This document shows positions 28,223-37,732 of a stretch of 64,000 nucleotides of DNA, one piece after another (within the stretch, counting starts at the first letter, position 1; each line of letters begins with the position of its first letter). The notes under the pieces are model-generated. The model searched no databases. It was not told the origin of the DNA and saw only the letters and a program-made list of their open reading frames with translations. The stretch is taken from contig NZ_QCYH01000005.1 of NCBI RefSeq assembly GCF_003072125.1, positions 62,001-126,000 of the forward strand, in the 5' to 3' direction. This DNA is from Pelagivirga sediminicola (lineage in GTDB: Bacteria; Pseudomonadota; Alphaproteobacteria; Rhodobacterales; Rhodobacteraceae). Both the position numbers and the translations under genes were made by a program.

Positions 28223-28786
28223 ATGCGCTATCAAATCACTGGCAAGCAGATCGATATTGGCGAGGCCCTGCAGACACATGTGAAGACCGAACTGGGCGAG
28301 GCCGTGGCGAAATACGCCGAGCGTCCGACCAGTGCAACGGTCGTCTTTTCCAAAAGCGCCAGTGAATATTCATGTGAAACCGTGGTCAGCCTGTCCACGG
28401 GTCTGACCGCACAGGCGACCGGCAAGGCCCATGAAATCTACGCCGCGTTCGACGCGTCGCGCGAGAAAATGGAAAAGCAGCTGCGCCGTTACAAGCGCCG
28501 CCTGAAGGACCATCACAAGGACCGTACGCAGCCGGTTGAACTTTTCGGAGCGTCCTCGTATATCCTCGCGTCAGAAGCCGAAGGAGTGGAATCGGAGCCC
28601 GACAGCCTTCAGCCCATCATCGTCGCCGAAATGGAGACGCAGGTCCCGTCCCTCTCCGTCGGAGAGGCCGTGATGCAGATGGAGCTGGCAGGGGCCCCCG
28701 TTCTGGTATTTCGAAACGAGGCAAAAAGCGGGTTGAACGTGGTCTACCGCCGCGATGACGGCAATATAGGGTGGATCGATCCGTAA
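28223..28786 (+). CDS. hpf: Ribosome hibernation promoting factor, long form
   Basis: A 187-residue long-form HPF (RaiA family), which dimerises ribosomes into inactive 100S particles in stationary phase. The N-terminal ribosome-binding domain (about 1-110) has the family start YQITGKQIDIGEALQTHV and a basic AREKMEKQLRRYKRRLK-like helix. The C-terminal dimerisation domain (about 130-187) ends NVVYRRDDGNIGWIDP. GAAGGAG stands just upstream of the ATG at 28223. It is followed by ptsN, the order seen downstream of lptB in proteobacteria. Confidence 0.96.
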   Translation: MRYQITGKQIDIGEALQTHVKTELGEAVAKYAERPTSATVVFSKSASEYSCETVVSLSTGLTAQATGKAHEIYAAFDASREKMEKQLRRYKRRLKDHHKDRTQPVELFGASSYILASEAEGVESEPDSLQPIIVAEMETQVPSLSVGEAVMQMELAGAPVLVFRNEAKSGLNVVYRRDDGNIGWIDP

Positions 28787-28844
28787 AACGGGTCGGGTGG
28801 CGCAAGGTCCGGGACCCACGCGTGCCGGACCTTCGGAGCAGTGA

Positions 28845-29309
28845 ATGGACATTCTCATGATCCTGAAACCAGGAGCCGTGCGCGTTTTGGGTGCCGCATC
28901 CAGCAAAAAGCGCCTGTTGCATGAACTGGGCGATATCGCCCACGATGTCTATGGCGTGAACGCCCAGGCCGCCATCGAAGCCCTGCAAGAGCGCGAGACG
29001 CTGGGCCCCACCGGTGTGGGGCACGGCGTGGCGCTGCCGCATGCGCGGCTGGACGATATCGACCGTGTCGTCGGCGCGCTTGTTCTGCTGGAAAAGCCGA
29101 TCAACTTCGACGCAGTGGATCGCCAGCCCGTCGATCTGGCCTTTGCCCTTTTCGCGCCCAGGGAAGCGGGCGTCGAGCATCTGAAGGCGCTTGCCCTGAT
29201 TGCGCGCACGCTGCGCGACGCGCAGCTTTGTGCCAAGCTGAGGGCAAATCCCGATCCTGCCACGCTATATACGATCATGACCGAAGCGCAGTCGATGCTG
29301 GCGGCCTGA
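28845..29309 (+). CDS. ptsN: PTS IIA-like nitrogen regulatory protein PtsN
   Basis: A 154-residue EIIA(Ntr) protein, the terminal phosphoacceptor of the nitrogen-related phosphotransferase system. It regulates potassium transport, nitrogen and stress functions rather than sugar uptake. The phosphorylated histidine is H66 in GVALPHARLD, inside the family pattern GPTGVGHGVALPHAR. Length is normal. GGAG lies about 8 nt before the ATG. The other Ntr components (PtsP, NPr) are not in this window. Confidence 0.95.
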   Translation: MDILMILKPGAVRVLGAASSKKRLLHELGDIAHDVYGVNAQAAIEALQERETLGPTGVGHGVALPHARLDDIDRVVGALVLLEKPINFDAVDRQPVDLAFALFAPREAGVEHLKALALIARTLRDAQLCAKLRANPDPATLYTIMTEAQSMLAA

Positions 29310-29327
29310 GCGGCTGCGGCTGCGGGT

Positions 29328-30752
29328 TCAGCGCCAGCGATCCCAACCGAACATGACGTAATCGCGCTGATAAATATCCGCGATCAACGCTTCGATATCG
29401 TCGTCATAGATATCTTCCAGCGCATAGGGCTGGTCGGGCGGCGCGGCGGCGACCGGCGCCGCACCGAGATAGCCCGCCTGCTTGGCCAGCGCGCCCAGCT
29501 GCAGTTGCATCTCGTCCTCGCGAATGACCACGTCCGGCAGGCTGAACTGTGCCATCCCCTGCAGGATCGCCGACTGGCTGGCCCAGGTGGCATCGACCCG
29601 CACGCTGGTCTGGCCGCGCAGGTTGGCCCGCAGGAATTCGAGAAATGCGACAAACGCAAGGTAATGCGCGCGCCTGTCATAGGTCTCATCCGGGCCGCCG
29701 CCGGGTATGGGCAGCTTGTGAAAATTGCGCAGAACGCGCCGGATCTCGCTCAGCGATTCCGGGGCGCGCGGCAGGATCCGCTGGCAGAACACCGCATGCG
29801 CGCGGGCGGCCGGATGGCGCAAAACGGTAAAGCTGCGATGCCCCTTCATCTGGCGCATCCACTGGCGCAGACCTTTTTGGTTCATCTTGGTGTGCAGCGC
29901 CTCCACCGCCACCCCGTCAAGGGCGGCCATCCACGCCATGACCTCGGCCTCCGGCCCGGACCTGATCGGCATGTACAGCAGCGGCGCCGTATGGGCGACC
30001 ACATGCGACGGCACCGCAGGCCCCCGGCGCGGCTCGAAATCGGGGGTGCGCGTCAGGTTGAACCTGTCGATCCCGGCCAGCGCCTGCGCCATCTCATCGA
30101 AATTCGACACTTTTTCGGACAAGGGTTGCGGGTTCTGGATCTTGAGCGCGCTGTCCAGCGCCTCCAGCCGCTCGTCACTGCCCAGATATCGGGCCAGACC
30201 GTTCATCACGTCCAGATCGTTCAGATCCTCGTAGGAGATATAAAACGCCGCCTGCCCGGATTTCTGAAGCCGGTTCAACACGTCGATCTGAAACGCCTGA
30301 AGCTGGGTGATGTGCTGCTCGAACTCCTCGGCGTCGAATGTGGCCTTGGCATCCCGGCGGCGCTTGATATTGGTCAGCTTCCACTGGCCGGTTTCCTGAG
30401 CGATCTTCCAACTGACATAACTTTCGGCCGGGTTGCGCGTCAGGATGATCTTGGCGCAGCGCGGATCGTCCAGCACGATGTCGATCGCGCGGGCGTCGTG
30501 ATCATGGAACAGGCGAAACCCGCCCATGCCGGTGGACGACGCCTTGATCGTGTCGATCAGGCGCGCCGGATCGCCCTCGCGCATGGCCTGGGTGACGCCG
30601 AGGATCTCCGTGCTGTTGGGATAACCGATGAATGCGGGATTGAACGCCTCGCCGTGGCACTGGAAGCTCTGAAACGTATTGAGGTTCGATTCCAGCAGGT
30701 TCGAGCCGGTGCGCATTTCCGCCAGCACAACGAAATAATCGAATTGGGGCAT
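29328..30752 (-). CDS. Sulfotransferase family protein
   Basis: A 474-residue soluble protein that begins with a sulfotransferase-like phosphosulfate-binding loop (VVLAEMRTGSNLLESNLN) and has a second family block near residue 105 (KIILTRNPAESYVSWKIAQ), resembling the 3'-phosphate-binding segment. It probably transfers sulfate from PAPS to a glycan. The C-terminal half (about 250-474) also has a sulfotransferase-like pattern (FTVLRHPAARAHAVFC), so the protein may be a tandem of two domains, the second of uncertain activity. It is three bases downstream of a glycosyltransferase gene and shares the locus with cysQ. Confidence 0.8.
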   Translation of the reverse strand: MPQFDYFVVLAEMRTGSNLLESNLNTFQSFQCHGEAFNPAFIGYPNSTEILGVTQAMREGDPARLIDTIKASSTGMGGFRLFHDHDARAIDIVLDDPRCAKIILTRNPAESYVSWKIAQETGQWKLTNIKRRRDAKATFDAEEFEQHITQLQAFQIDVLNRLQKSGQAAFYISYEDLNDLDVMNGLARYLGSDERLEALDSALKIQNPQPLSEKVSNFDEMAQALAGIDRFNLTRTPDFEPRRGPAVPSHVVAHTAPLLYMPIRSGPEAEVMAWMAALDGVAVEALHTKMNQKGLRQWMRQMKGHRSFTVLRHPAARAHAVFCQRILPRAPESLSEIRRVLRNFHKLPIPGGGPDETYDRRAHYLAFVAFLEFLRANLRGQTSVRVDATWASQSAILQGMAQFSLPDVVIREDEMQLQLGALAKQAGYLGAAPVAAAPPDQPYALEDIYDDDIEALIADIYQRDYVMFGWDRWR

Positions 30753-30755
30753 GGC

Positions 30756-32456
30756 CTAGCGCACCAGATAGGGTTTGCGCGGGTTTGAACGGGGCTCCTG
30801 CATGTCGTTCGTGACCGGGAAATTTCCCATCAGGTAAGGGTGCATCCCCTGGTTCTTGAGATTCTGCAGGAATTGCCCAAACCCGGTGAGATCGGCCATC
30901 TGCGGCACTTCGGACAGCCCCCGCTGGGTCTGGTGCGGGGCGATCTCGTCGATGATCGTCTGCAGGGGCTCCATCGGGGCCTCGATGAATTCGGCCATGG
31001 ACCAGATGCGCACGCGCGCCTTGGTCCAGCTTGAGCGCAGGATTTCCAGCTGCTTGGATTCGATCTGCTGCAGGCGCGCGGCCTCGCTGCGGATATCGGT
31101 GAAGTTCTGGTTGGAGAGGAACAGCGGCACCGCCCACGCCCCCGAAATGACCGAAATTTGCGCGTTGGGATCCTTGGCCATGTCCCAGTTGATGGCTTGG
31201 CTGTCACGCGGGCCGAACTGGAAACATTGCCGCTCGCCGCGCGTGTTCCAGATCAAGCTGGCCAGAAAGGCGCGCGGATTGTAATCGCGCAGCGCGGCAC
31301 TGCCGGACAGCGCGCCGTTCATCACCGTCTCGCCATCGCTGAACTCGGCGCGCTCGGGCGCAAAAAGATGCCCATGGACGCGGGCGCCTGTGGCGCGCGT
31401 CAGCCATGGCTCGAAATTTTTGAACAGATCCGAAAACCCCTGAAAAACCGAATATTTGGACGAGGTCAGGCCATTTTCGCGCGTCTCCACCGGAAACCGG
31501 CTTTGCATATAAAGGCCTGGCCGGCCACGCGTGCGCCGCTCGACCGCCTTGGAGAAGATGCGGTCGATCTTGGCCGGGTTCGGCTCGGTCCGTTTCATCG
31601 CGCCGGCCTCGTCGGTGAGAAACGCATCATACAGCCGGTTCGCGCGCGGCCAGATCTTGCGCGCCACGAAACAGTCCGACCGGTGCAAAAGCTGCAGGTG
31701 ATCGTCATAGAAAATATGCGGTTTGCCCTGATAATCGAACTTGGACAGAGTCAGTGACCGGCTTTCGATCTGACGTGAATACTGGCGCGCGAGGGTCTGG
31801 AAATAGCTCTCATCCGGAATCCACACCTTCGAGAAGTAGCGGTCATAGGCGCCGCGCTCGGGGTCGGACAGGATCGCCGACAGGGTTTGCCGTGTCAGGC
31901 ACCACCACTGGCTGCCCATATGCGGCACGATGCCGTTGGGGATGCGCCGCTTCATGCCGATGCGCCGCTGCAAGGCAACGTAGCGGTCGAACAGATAGCG
32001 ATGCCTGCGCCACGAGAACGGAAAACGCAGCGTAAAGCGTTCGGCGTCCAGCCCGCCGATGGTCCACGGCACATCGGCGGTCGTCGCGCTTTCGATGAAA
32101 TCGGTCTGCGGGCGCGCGGCAAGGTAATCGATCAACTCCTGCACCGGGCGCAACGGCAGGCACGATCCGGAGGCCAGATAGACGTGCCGGACCTCTGGAA
32201 ACTCCTTCAGCATCAGCTCGGACGCGCTTTGCGATGCGGCGACAAGGCCCCATGTGCCCCACTCGCAGCGATGGCGCCGCGAAAACCGGACGTCGGGCAG
32301 GTCCGCCATGGATTTCTGAAATGCCTTGAAGGACTTGGCGGGCACCGACACATCTGCGTGGATGACCAGCGGACAGCCCGCCGAGGCCCAATGGCGCGCC
32401 ACCTGCTCGGCGCGGCCAAGGGCGGTGTGGACCAGCATGACGATACCGACGCTCAC
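30756..32456 (-). CDS. GT14-type (core-2/I-branching) glycosyltransferase with DUF5927-like C-terminus
   Basis: A 566-residue protein. Residues 1-280 resemble the branching beta-1,6-N-acetylglucosaminyltransferase family (IVMLVHTALGRAEQVARHW at the start, HVYLASGSCLPLRPVQELIDYL, PHMGSQWWCLTR, and WIPDESYFQTL with its acidic pair). The remaining 280 residues match what I know as the DUF5927 extension of such proteins in Rhodobacterales. It likely adds N-acetylhexosamine or a related sugar to a surface glycan. It is probably cotranscribed with the sulfotransferase downstream and the GT2 gene 19 bp upstream. Confidence 0.8.
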   Translation of the reverse strand: MSVGIVMLVHTALGRAEQVARHWASAGCPLVIHADVSVPAKSFKAFQKSMADLPDVRFSRRHRCEWGTWGLVAASQSASELMLKEFPEVRHVYLASGSCLPLRPVQELIDYLAARPQTDFIESATTADVPWTIGGLDAERFTLRFPFSWRRHRYLFDRYVALQRRIGMKRRIPNGIVPHMGSQWWCLTRQTLSAILSDPERGAYDRYFSKVWIPDESYFQTLARQYSRQIESRSLTLSKFDYQGKPHIFYDDHLQLLHRSDCFVARKIWPRANRLYDAFLTDEAGAMKRTEPNPAKIDRIFSKAVERRTRGRPGLYMQSRFPVETRENGLTSSKYSVFQGFSDLFKNFEPWLTRATGARVHGHLFAPERAEFSDGETVMNGALSGSAALRDYNPRAFLASLIWNTRGERQCFQFGPRDSQAINWDMAKDPNAQISVISGAWAVPLFLSNQNFTDIRSEAARLQQIESKQLEILRSSWTKARVRIWSMAEFIEAPMEPLQTIIDEIAPHQTQRGLSEVPQMADLTGFGQFLQNLKNQGMHPYLMGNFPVTNDMQEPRSNPRKPYLVR

Positions 32457-32475
32457 GTTGCGGCTGCCCCCCTTG

Positions 32476-33486
32476 TCATGCCCAGTTGCCCTTGGACATC
32501 AGGCCCAGAATTTCCAACTGGCGCCAGTTTATATATTTTTCCGACCATTTGCACCACAGCTCGGGCGTGGCGTCCATTTTCTCGACATAGACTTTGTATT
32601 CAAGCGAGGAACGATAATGCTCCGCGCGCTGCATCTCCTCCTCGGCCTTGTGCGCGAATGTGTCCAGAAACTTGGCATGAAGCAGCATGCCACTGGCTGT
32701 CTCACCGCCCCATTCGTCGTACACCAGGTTCAGCCCCCGAGGCAGCAGCATGTGGGTCGAGCTGATATAGGCGTATCGCCGATGCCATTTGACCAGAGGG
32801 ATCTTGTTCAGCGCGGGTGCCTTTTTCGGCGTGTCGGGAAAGAAGACGCGCGCGCGCGGGCCGCCCTGGATCCACAGATTGCCGAATTTCAGGTTCTTCT
32901 CGATCATGTAATTGCCCGGATCGAACCAGGAGGTAATTTCCAGCGGATCCTGCCCGCGCCGGTAGGGCAGCGCGTCCAGCCGCCCCTTGGGATACATATC
33001 CAGCAGCATCGCGCCGAAACTGCGCACGTTCGAGCCGTCCAGCCAATCGGTCAGCGCCCGGATCGGGCGGGTGTCGCAAAACGGATAGATGAACAGCTCG
33101 TCAGGATCGACGACCAGCGTCCAGTGATTGTGCCCATAGCGCGACTGAAGACCGTTCAGCCAATCGACGCCAAACCGCGAGCCCCGGTAGCTGCCGGTGG
33201 TGTGCCACAGCGACACGTCGGGCTGATCGGCGAGGTAATCGCCGCTGCCGTCATGGCTGTCATTGTCCACGATCAGGAAATGATCAATGCCCATCCGGCG
33301 GTAGTAATCGAGGAAATAGGGCAGGCGCACATTCTCGTCCCGAAGGGTCGAGAAGAGCAGCACGTCGCCCGGTTTGATCTGCGCCGTGCGATCCACCACC
33401 GGGCGCAGTGACAGGCCCTTGCGGGCCGCGCGCGCCTTGGCGTGTTTGCGGCGCAGGCGCATGCGGTATGATTGCACGAAACTCAA
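32476..33486 (-). CDS. Glycosyltransferase family 2-like protein (first of two paralogues)
   Basis: A 336-residue soluble glycosyltransferase with a GT-A-like core. LLFSTLRDENVRLPYFLDYY and FLIVDNDSHDGSGDYL form the nucleotide-binding part, and the metal-binding acidic motif is LVVDPDELFIYPF. WIQGGPRARVFF and LVKWHRRYAYISSTH are shared with the next gene upstream, about half of whose residues are identical by eye. The sugar and acceptor are unknown. It precedes the GT14-type gene by 19 bp on the same strand. Confidence 0.82.
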   Translation of the reverse strand: MSFVQSYRMRLRRKHAKARAARKGLSLRPVVDRTAQIKPGDVLLFSTLRDENVRLPYFLDYYRRMGIDHFLIVDNDSHDGSGDYLADQPDVSLWHTTGSYRGSRFGVDWLNGLQSRYGHNHWTLVVDPDELFIYPFCDTRPIRALTDWLDGSNVRSFGAMLLDMYPKGRLDALPYRRGQDPLEITSWFDPGNYMIEKNLKFGNLWIQGGPRARVFFPDTPKKAPALNKIPLVKWHRRYAYISSTHMLLPRGLNLVYDEWGGETASGMLLHAKFLDTFAHKAEEEMQRAEHYRSSLEYKVYVEKMDATPELWCKWSEKYINWRQLEILGLMSKGNWA

Positions 33487-33628
33487 ATTGGCGATCCCCT
33501 GGGCCAGGTCCTTGGCAAAGCATAGGCACCGGGGGTTAAGGTTCTGTTGCCTTGCATCCGATCGGTGGCCTTGCCGCGGCGCGCAAGATAAGCTGTTGGC
33601 GCGCTTGGGTAAACTGTTTTCGCGGCTC

Positions 33629-34672
33629 TCACAGCCATGTTCCGCGCGACATCAGGCCCAGCGCCTCCAGATGGCGCCAGCCGCGGTAGCGCGTCGAGCG
33701 CTCGCACCACAGGTCCGGATCGCTGGCCAGGCTGTCATAATAGCTGTCATAGAGCGCCGAGTTTGCGAAATGTTCCTGGCGGGCTTTCTCCTCGGCGGAT
33801 TTTTCGGCGATCATGTGCAGAAACTTGGTGTGGAGCAGGATGCCGCACGCCCGCTCGCCGCCCGCATCGTCATAGACATGGTTCAGGCGGCGCGGCAGGG
33901 CCGAATGGGCCGAGCTGACATAGGCATAGCGGCGGCTCCATTTGACCAGCGGCACCTTGCCCATCGTCGGCGCGCGGCGAGGGCTGCGCGCAAAGAAAAT
34001 CCGCGCCCGCGGGCCGCCTTGGATCCACAGGTTATCAAGTTTTTTCTGCTTTCGAATCATGTAGTTGCCAGCATCGAACCATGGCAGTGTCTCGCGCGGA
34101 TCATCGCCGGGTGCATAGTCCTGCGCGCTCAGCCGCCCCTTGGGATACATGTCCAGCATGAGCGCCCCGAACGATCGCGCGCCCTGCCGGTCGAGCCAAT
34201 CGGTCAACGCGGGCAGGGGCCTTGTGTCGTGAAAGGGATAGATCAGCAGCTCATCGGCATCGACCGTCAGGCACCAATGACCGTGCGCGTGGCGCATTTG
34301 CAGCCAGGTCAGCCAATCGACCCCGAACCGGGACATCCGGTAGCTGTGCGGCGTGCGCCAGAGCGAGACATCGGGCTGCGCCGCCAGAAATTCCCGCGTC
34401 CCGTCATCGCTGTCATTGTCCACGATCAGGAAATGATCGACGCCCAGCTTGCGATGGTGGTCGAGGAAAAAAGGCAGGCGGATCGCCTCATTGCGCATGG
34501 TCGAAAAGGCCAGGATCGCGCCGGGGCGGATGTCGGCGGTCCTGTCGCAGACCGCCGCAAGCTGGCGCCGCTTTCGAAAGCTGCGCCAGAGCAGCCGCCG
34601 CCGTTTCCAGCGCAGCCGGTAAGCCAGCCACAGGGACGCCGCCCTTTCAGTCAGTTGCGCGCCCGGTTCCAT
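33629..34672 (-). CDS. Glycosyltransferase family 2-like protein (second of two paralogues)
   Basis: A 347-residue paralogue of the downstream neighbour, sharing the order and wording of its motifs: LAFSTMRNEAIRLPFFLD, FLIVDNDSDDGTREFL, the acidic site LTVDADELLIYPF, and WIQGGPRARIFF. The ATG at 34672 has GGAG 8 nt upstream and clears the galE 3' end. A longer frame to 34750 would overlap galE by 41 bp. A 142-bp gap separates the two paralogues. They probably arose by tandem duplication and add different sugars or act at different steps. Confidence 0.82.
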   Translation of the reverse strand: MEPGAQLTERAASLWLAYRLRWKRRRLLWRSFRKRRQLAAVCDRTADIRPGAILAFSTMRNEAIRLPFFLDHHRKLGVDHFLIVDNDSDDGTREFLAAQPDVSLWRTPHSYRMSRFGVDWLTWLQMRHAHGHWCLTVDADELLIYPFHDTRPLPALTDWLDRQGARSFGALMLDMYPKGRLSAQDYAPGDDPRETLPWFDAGNYMIRKQKKLDNLWIQGGPRARIFFARSPRRAPTMGKVPLVKWSRRYAYVSSAHSALPRRLNHVYDDAGGERACGILLHTKFLHMIAEKSAEEKARQEHFANSALYDSYYDSLASDPDLWCERSTRYRGWRHLEALGLMSRGTWL

Positions 34673-34709
34673 GCCCTCTCCGCTGATCTCTTGCGGCGCA
34701 GAGTTGCGG

Positions 34710-35693
34710 CTACGCGCTGTAATGTCCAGATTTTTGCCAGCGCCACGCATCGGCGATCATGCAGTCCATCGTGCTGCGTTTGGGCGTCCAGCCCAGCTCG
34801 GCCTCGGCGCGGGTCGAGCCCGAGACCAGCTTGGTGCAATCGCCGGGTCGGCGCGGCCCTTCGACCACCGGCACGTCCCGGCCGGTCACGGCCCCCGCAT
34901 GGGCGATCACCTCGCGCACCGAAAACCCCGATCCGGTGCCCAGCTTGAACACGCGGCTGCCCTTGCCGACCTCCAGCCACCCAAGGCCCAGCACATGCGC
35001 GTCCACCAGGTCGCAAACATGGACATAGTCGCGGATGCAGGTGCCATCGGGCGTGTCATAATCGGTGCCGAAAATGGTCAGCGCATCGCGCTTGCCTTGC
35101 GCCGCGTCCAGCAGCAGGGGCACCAGATGCGTCTCGGGCTGGTGAAACTCGCCGACCTCGGCATCGGGGTCCGCGCCGGCCACGTTGAAATAGCGAAAGA
35201 CGACATGCCGGATGCCATGGGCCGTCTCGAAATCGCGCAACATATCCTCGATCGCGCGTTTGGATTTGCCGTAGGCATTGATGGGATGCTGCGCGCAATC
35301 CTCGTCCAGAACCACGTTGTCCTGATCGCCATAGGTCGCGCAGGTCGAGCTGAAGACGAAGTTCAGGCACCCGGCCTGCGCCGCCGCCTGCAACAGCGTC
35401 AGCGATCCCGCGACATTGTTGTGCCAGTAAAGCTCGGGCAGCTGCATGGATTCGCCCACCTGCGACAGGGCGGCGAAATGCATGATCGCGGCGGGATTAT
35501 ACGCGGCAAAGACCTGATCCAGACGGTCGCGATCCGTCAGGTCGCCTTGCTCGAACGGGCCGAATTTAACGGCCTCTGCCCAGCCGGTGCTGAGATTGTC
35601 ATAGGTCACGGGAGTATAGCCCGCCGCCGCCAGCGCCTTGCATGCGTGGCTGCCGATATAGCCGGCCCCGCCTGTCACCAAGATATTCGTCAC
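34710..35693 (-). CDS. galE: UDP-glucose 4-epimerase
   Basis: A 327-residue short-chain dehydrogenase/reductase that interconverts UDP-glucose and UDP-galactose. The Rossmann motif TGGAGYIGSH is at the start, followed by the catalytic serine region SSTCATYG and YGKSK (YxxxK). The galactose-epimerase block RYFNVAGADPDAEVGE and the C-terminal RPGDCTKLVSGSTRAEAELGW are typical. It lies 23 bp after galU on the same strand, so the two probably supply nucleotide sugars to the adjacent glycosyltransferases. Confidence 0.95.
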   Translation of the reverse strand: MTNILVTGGAGYIGSHACKALAAAGYTPVTYDNLSTGWAEAVKFGPFEQGDLTDRDRLDQVFAAYNPAAIMHFAALSQVGESMQLPELYWHNNVAGSLTLLQAAAQAGCLNFVFSSTCATYGDQDNVVLDEDCAQHPINAYGKSKRAIEDMLRDFETAHGIRHVVFRYFNVAGADPDAEVGEFHQPETHLVPLLLDAAQGKRDALTIFGTDYDTPDGTCIRDYVHVCDLVDAHVLGLGWLEVGKGSRVFKLGTGSGFSVREVIAHAGAVTGRDVPVVEGPRRPGDCTKLVSGSTRAEAELGWTPKRSTMDCMIADAWRWQKSGHYSA

Positions 35694-35716
35694 GCCGCCT
35701 TGCCCCCGCGCGTCAA

Positions 35717-36610
35717 TTATTGCGCGGATTTGTCCGCTTTAACGACTTCGTACAGGAAGCTGCGCAAATCGTCACGCAGATCATCGCGCGCCAGCGCGAA
35801 GGCAACCGTCGCCCGCAGGAACCCTGCCTTGGACCCGCAATCATAGCGATGCCCCTTGAAGCGGAAACCATACACTTCTTCGCCATCGTTGCGCGCGTCG
35901 TCGATGGCATCGGTCAGCTGGATCTCACCGCCAGCGCCGATCTGCTTCTTGTTCAGCTTTTGCAGAACCGTGGGGGTCAGGATATAGCGCCCGATCACGG
36001 CCAAGTTGGAGGGCTGCGTGCCGGGCGCGGGTTTCTCCACCATGCCCTTGGTCAGGACCAGATCGCCCATGTCGTCCTTGACGTCGAGGATGCCATAGGA
36101 TGACGCCTGATCGTCGGGCACCTCCATCGCGGCGACGATGTTGCTCTGGGTTTCCTCGAAGGCTTCGACCATCTGCTGAAGGCAGGGCTTGTCACCGGCG
36201 ATGACGTCATCGGGCAGGATGACGGCGAAAGGCTCGTTCCCGATCAGGCGGCGGGCGCACCAGACCGCATGGCCCAAACCCAGCGGCCTGTGCTGGCGCA
36301 TATAGGCCACCTCGCCGGAATCCATATTGGTGGACTTCAGGATCTCCAGCAGCTCGGTCTTGCCCGATTTCCGCAGCGCCTGTTCCAACTGGGGCGCGTT
36401 GTCAAAGTAATCCTCCAGCGCGCCCTTGCCGCGCGAGGTGATAAAGATGAATTCCTTGATCCCGGCCGCGCGCGCCTCGTCGATGGCGTATTGGACCAGG
36501 GGGCGGTCCACCAGCGTCATGATTTCCTTGGGCACGGATTTGGTGGCCGGCAGGAACCGCGTTCCCATTCCCGCGACCGGAAAGATCGCCTTCGTTACCT
36601 TGTTGCGCAT
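35717..36610 (-). CDS. galU: UTP-glucose-1-phosphate uridylyltransferase
   Basis: A 297-residue nucleotidyltransferase that makes UDP-glucose. The pyrophosphorylase signature is FPVAGMGTRFLPATKSVPKE, followed by GLGHAVWCAR and VILPDDVIAGDKP. The C-terminal GHRYDCGSKAGFLRATVAF is family-typical, and length is normal. The ATG at 36610 with GAGGA upstream gives the standard start; 55 more in-frame codons upstream look non-coding. It leads galE and the glycosyltransferase genes, and is separated from cysQ by 191 bp that probably hold its promoter. Confidence 0.96.
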   Translation of the reverse strand: MRNKVTKAIFPVAGMGTRFLPATKSVPKEIMTLVDRPLVQYAIDEARAAGIKEFIFITSRGKGALEDYFDNAPQLEQALRKSGKTELLEILKSTNMDSGEVAYMRQHRPLGLGHAVWCARRLIGNEPFAVILPDDVIAGDKPCLQQMVEAFEETQSNIVAAMEVPDDQASSYGILDVKDDMGDLVLTKGMVEKPAPGTQPSNLAVIGRYILTPTVLQKLNKKQIGAGGEIQLTDAIDDARNDGEEVYGFRFKGHRYDCGSKAGFLRATVAFALARDDLRDDLRSFLYEVVKADKSAQ

Positions 36611-36801
36611 CGCCAGTTTCCTCGAACTACCTTCGTCATGTTGCATGAAACCGGAAAATCCGCATCTCAAGACTGTAAAGTTATCCAAAGGAATAGCGCA
36701 GTTATGCCGCCCGGTGAACTGCCCGCGCGCCGCGACACATCGCGTTTTCGCGAAGGTGCGCTTTTCAGGTGTCATAATCGCGCGTCACGAAAGGCAGGCC
36801 G

Positions 36802-37599
36802 TCAGGGCGCTTTCAGATCCACGCCGGGGGCATGGGCGATGAAGAAGGGGTTCGCATATCCCTTCTTGCCATAGCTCAGCGGCCGGAGGTCGTCCATGCG
36901 CACCACCCGGCCGCCCGCGCCCGCCAGAACGGCGTGACCTGCGGCCGTGTCCCATTCCATCGTGCGCCCGACGCGCGGATAAAGGTCCGCCTCGCCCGCC
37001 GCGACAAGGCAGAACTTCAGCGAACTGCCCGCGCTCTTGCTGTCCTTGACGCTGTACTTGCCGATATAGTCATCGGTCGCCTGATCGCGGTGCGATTTGG
37101 ACGCCACGACCATCAGCGCGTCATTGTCGGGCGCGCCGACCCGAAGGGGCGCGAGCGGGCCGGTGGCCTGCTTGTCCAGCGGGCCGGTCTCCTCGACAGA
37201 GCTGCCATCGGCCCGGGTAAAGAACATGCGCCCCTTGGCCGGGGCATAGACCACGCCCCGCGTCGGCGTGCCGTTCTCGACCAGCGCGATGTTGACGGTG
37301 AAATCCCCGCGCCGGTGGATGAACTCCTTGGTCCCGTCCAGCGGATCGACGATCAGGAACGTATCGGCGCGCTTTTCATGCGAGGCGGCCTGTTCCTCGG
37401 TCACCAGCAGCACATCGGGGAATTCGGCGCGCAGCCCGGCCGAGATCAGCGCATCTGCCGCCTCGTCCGCGGCGGTGACGGGGCTGTCGTCCGATTTGGA
37501 TTTGACGTCGAAATCATCCTGTCCGTAGATCTGCATGATCGCATCGCCCGCCTCCAGCGCGAGGCGCCGCATCACGTCGGTCAGCCGGGTATAGTCCAT
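36802..37599 (-). CDS. cysQ: 3'(2'),5'-bisphosphate nucleotidase CysQ
   Basis: A 265-residue Mg2+-dependent phosphatase of the inositol monophosphatase superfamily. It removes the 3'-phosphate from PAP, the by-product of PAPS-using sulfotransferases and PAPS reductase. Metal motifs are TEEQ (E68/E69), DPLDGTKEF (D85, D88) and EWDTAAGHAVL. CysQ-specific KSKSDDSPVTAADEAAD and FIHRRGDFTVNIALVENG are present. A sulfotransferase gene in the same locus would generate its substrate. It is divergent from the polysaccharide ABC permease gene. Confidence 0.93.
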   Translation of the reverse strand: MDYTRLTDVMRRLALEAGDAIMQIYGQDDFDVKSKSDDSPVTAADEAADALISAGLRAEFPDVLLVTEEQAASHEKRADTFLIVDPLDGTKEFIHRRGDFTVNIALVENGTPTRGVVYAPAKGRMFFTRADGSSVEETGPLDKQATGPLAPLRVGAPDNDALMVVASKSHRDQATDDYIGKYSVKDSKSAGSSLKFCLVAAGEADLYPRVGRTMEWDTAAGHAVLAGAGGRVVRMDDLRPLSYGKKGYANPFFIAHAPGVDLKAP

Positions 37600-37732
37600 G
37601 TCGAATGCTCCGCGAAAAGGGGGCGCAACGCAGTGTTGCGGGAAAGGGCCGCGCCCCTTATGGTCGCTGGCTAACGGAACGGCAAGAATTCCGTGCCAAT
37701 CATGGCGACAGCAGCGGCGCGGAATCGGGCAC

